From CAZSIA01 sp045126355 (GTDB taxonomy: Bacteria; Bacillota_I; Bacilli_A; Acholeplasmatales; Anaeroplasmataceae): a stretch of DNA of 16,036 bases. Below the pieces are notes generated by a model. The model did not search any database. It was not told where the DNA came from and worked only from the letters and a program-made list of their open reading frames with translations. Positions 15,116 through 16,036 of this stretch are shown in pieces. The translations under genes were made by a program, and so were the position numbers. The stretch is taken from NCBI GenBank assembly GCA_045126355.1, contig JBGVOE010000054.1, positions 1 through 16,036 of the forward strand, read 5' to 3'. Position 1 is the stretch's first letter; each line of letters starts with the position of its first letter.

Positions 15116-15754
15116 ATGACTAAAATTTCACCATCAATCCTATCTTGTGATTTTGCAAATTTAAAAAATGATATTGATACAGTTATATCTGATATCGACT
15201 ATATTCATATTGATGTAATGGATGGTTTATTTGTTAATAATATTTCATTTGGTATTCCTGTTATTAAATCAATTAGACCGCATTTTACAAAATTGTTTGA
15301 TACTCATTTAATGATAGTAAACCCAGAAAGATATATAGATGCTTTTTCTAATGCAGGAGCTGATTTAATTACTTTCCATATTGAAGCTACAGAAGACTCT
15401 AATAAGGTTATTAATATGATACATGAAAAAGGATTAAAAGCAGGTATCTCTTTAAGACCAAAAACAAAGGTTGAAGAATTAATTCCTTATTTAGATAAGG
15501 TTGAATTAGTATTAGTAATGAGTGTAGAACCAGGCTTTGGTGGTCAAGAATTTGATCCTAGCGCAATAGAGAAGATTAAATGGTTAAAAGAATATAAAAT
15601 GACTCACAACTTAAACTATGAAATAGAAGTAGACGGTGGAATCAATGATATAACAGGTAAGTTATGTAAAGATGCCGGAGCAGATGTTTTAGTGAGTGGT
15701 TCTTATATTTTTAAAGCAGTAAATAGAAAAGAAAAAATTGAGTTACTTAAGTAA
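15116..15754 (+). CDS. rpe: Ribulose-phosphate 3-epimerase
   Basis: This 212-residue TIM barrel interconverts ribulose 5-phosphate and xylulose 5-phosphate in the pentose phosphate pathway. It shows SPSILSCDF (5-13), the metal and catalytic residues His31 and Asp33 in HIDVMDG, His64 in DTHLMI, the phosphate loop VEPGFGGQEF (137-146) and Asp173 in EVDGGIN, then VSGSYIF at 193-199. Length is normal. ATG is eight bases after AGGAGG (15102-15107), which overlaps the rsgA stop. The thiN/yloS gene that follows rpe in Bacillus is absent, and a spoVM-like gene comes next. The rpe stop overlaps the sigma-E-like -35 of that gene. Confidence 0.96.
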   Translation: MTKISPSILSCDFANLKNDIDTVISDIDYIHIDVMDGLFVNNISFGIPVIKSIRPHFTKLFDTHLMIVNPERYIDAFSNAGADLITFHIEATEDSNKVINMIHEKGLKAGISLRPKTKVEELIPYLDKVELVLVMSVEPGFGGQEFDPSAIEKIKWLKEYKMTHNLNYEIEVDGGINDITGKLCKDAGADVLVSGSYIFKAVNRKEKIELLK

Positions 15755-15779
15755 TATTAAAAAATAAATCGCATATATT
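15751..15779 (+). promoter_or_regulatory. Possible sporulation (sigma-E-like) promoter of spoVM
   Basis: GTAATATT (15751-15758) matches the sigma-E -35 pattern GKMATATT as I recall it. CATATATT (15772-15779) matches CATACAHT except for C to T at the fifth place. The spacing is 13 bases, one less than usual. Bacillus spoVM is transcribed by mother-cell sigma-E, so context favours it, but AT-rich DNA gives chance matches. The start would be near 15785-15787, leaving a leader of about 12-14 bases with GTGAGGTG at its 5' end. Confidence 0.4.
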
Positions 15780-15807
15780 TTACTGTGAGGTGAAATACAT
15801 GCGATTT
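15766..15807 (+). promoter_or_regulatory. Hairpin masking the spoVM start codon
   Basis: AAATCGCAT (15766-15774) pairs perfectly with ATGCGATTT (15799-15807). After one A/C mismatch, TATTT (15776-15780) pairs with AAATA (15793-15797). The start codon 15799-15801 is wholly in the stem and the Shine-Dalgarno GTGAGGTG (15785-15792) is in the 12-base loop. No proper T-tract follows, so it is not an ordinary rpe terminator. It would form in read-through rpe mRNA, but not in a transcript starting near 15786. Confidence 0.6.
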
Positions 15808-15891
15808 TATGTTATTAAGCTACCAAAATGGTTGTCGCGTATCATCTCTTGGTTCGCTAAAATATTTAGTAAAAAAAATAAAGATGATTAA
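15799..15891 (+). CDS. spoVM: SpoVM-like spore morphogenesis peptide
   Basis: This 30-codon gene, too short for usual gene finders, begins MRFYVIKLPKWL, against MKFYTIKLPKFL in Bacillus SpoVM. It keeps the Pro9 that shapes the peptide. SpoVM is an amphipathic helix that sits on the convex forespore membrane, marks it for SpoIVA and coat assembly, and is a substrate or inhibitor of FtsH. Here residues 11-24 can form an amphipathic helix with two Trp, and a Lys/Asp tail (KKNKDD) makes it four residues longer than the 26-residue Bacillus form. GTGAGGTG precedes the ATG by six bases. Position after rpe matches Bacillus, where only thiN intervenes. The match at the N-terminus and the synteny agree, so I am confident. 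It implies a sporulating ancestry. Confidence 0.9.
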   Translation: MRFYVIKLPKWLSRIISWFAKIFSKKNKDD

Positions 15892-15906
15892 TCATCTTTT
15901 TTTATT
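15880..15906. terminator. Terminator overlapping the spoVM stop, usable both ways
   Basis: AAAGATGATTAATCATCTTT (15880-15899) is a perfect palindrome, with the stop TAA at 15889-15891 in its centre. T runs to 15903 on the + strand. On the minus strand eight T-equivalents (A at 15871-15878) follow the stem, so it can stop transcription from both sides. It ends the rlmN-to-spoVM unit. Confidence 0.8.
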
Positions 15907-16035
15907 ATATTCGGGCTTTGTCCGAATATTAAAACCACACGCTATGCGTGTGTGACTAGAGGTAGCTTCGTGCGTTGTTAAATAAAAATCCCCCATGATA
16001 TAATGAATATGGCTGGCAACCAATTCAAATATCAA
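15892..16035 (-). CDS. Doubtful 3' end of a minus-strand reading frame from the right edge
   Basis: On the minus strand one frame is open from the window edge for 47 codons to a TGA at 15892-15894, next to the bidirectional terminator and convergent with spoVM. An internal ATG lies at 15994-15996 (MGDFYLTT). Against coding: its codons (CGC, CGG, GCG, ACG) are unlike the AT-rich genes here, it runs through hairpins, and a + strand promoter lies within it. I recognise no family. It may be an accidental frame through a structured non-coding element. Confidence 0.2.
   Translation of the reverse strand: MIFELVASHIHYIMGDFYLTTHEATSSHTRIACGFNIRTKPEYNKKR
15907..15970 (+). repeat. Cluster of small hairpins with GCTNNG cores
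   Basis: ATATTCGG (15907-15914) pairs with CCGAATAT (15922-15929) and CACACGC (15936-15942) with GCGTGTG (15946-15952). A third GCTTCG core at 15965-15970 has only weak flanking pairing. The cores GCTTTG (15915), GCTATG (15941) and GCTTCG (15965) are spaced 26 and 24 bases. This GC-richer patch is unlike other intergenic DNA here. Confidence 0.45.
15975..16004 (+). promoter_or_regulatory. Sigma-A-like promoter at right edge
   Basis: TTGTTA (15975-15980), 18 bases and a perfect TATAAT (15999-16004). The ATG codons at 16003 and 16009 are too close to the -10 to be normal starts and lack a Shine-Dalgarno, so the gene it drives lies beyond the window. Confidence 0.5.
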
Positions 16036-16036
16036 G

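Noticed and set aside
15766..15810. rpe terminator
   Set aside because: The hairpin has no following T-tract and contains the spoVM start, so a translational role fits better.
16003..16036. Start of a + strand gene (ATG AAT ATG GCT GGC...)
   Set aside because: The ATG codons overlap or touch the -10 box, there is no ribosome binding site, and too few codons are visible.

Overview
The window is a strongly AT-rich chromosomal segment of a low-GC Firmicutes-type bacterium. TGA is a true stop codon (it ends the ylxM homologue, and Trp is TGG), so this is not a code-4 mollicute. The last gene encodes a SpoVM-like peptide, which points to a spore-forming or recently spore-forming lineage. Gene orders ftsY-ylxM-ffh and rsgA-rpe-spoVM match Bacillus-type synteny. 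Almost everything after position 1300 is on the + strand.

Layout. 1-196: terminators and short CTACCTA-type repeats. 197-685 (minus strand): a four-helix membrane protein. 686-1362: a long intergenic region with a well-formed promoter, a C-rich structured segment and an intrinsic terminator, read here as a candidate small RNA of about 130 nt. 1363-7521: a tightly packed probable operon, made of the SRP receptor FtsY, the HTH protein YlxM, the SRP GTPase Ffh, a pair of U32-family proteins (TrhP/YrrN-YrrO-like tRNA hydroxylation candidates) and two tandem paralogous HExxH metallopeptidases. 7587-8066: greA with its own promoter and terminator. 8118-11760: two overlapping genes for a heterodimeric ABC exporter with complementary degenerate ATP sites. 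11819-12325: a monocistronic unknown membrane protein. 12411-15754: rlmN, a kinase-less PASTA protein, rsgA and rpe. 15799-15891: a 30-codon spoVM-like gene. 15892-16036: hairpins, a sigma-A-like promoter and a doubtful minus-strand reading frame running off the edge.

How the parts fit. Membrane targeting (FtsY/Ffh), translation and rRNA/tRNA maturation (U32 pair, RlmN, RsgA), transcript cleavage (GreA) and pentose phosphate metabolism (Rpe) are housekeeping. Three places look unusual. First, the rsgA-rpe-spoVM locus has a membrane-anchored triple-PASTA protein where Bacillus has prpC-prkC, with no kinase, phosphatase or thiN. Second, the spoVM-like start codon sits in a 14-bp hairpin whose left arm overlaps a sigma-E-like promoter, suggesting that read-through mRNA is silenced while sporulation-initiated mRNA is translated. 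Third, there is the C-rich candidate sRNA upstream of ftsY.
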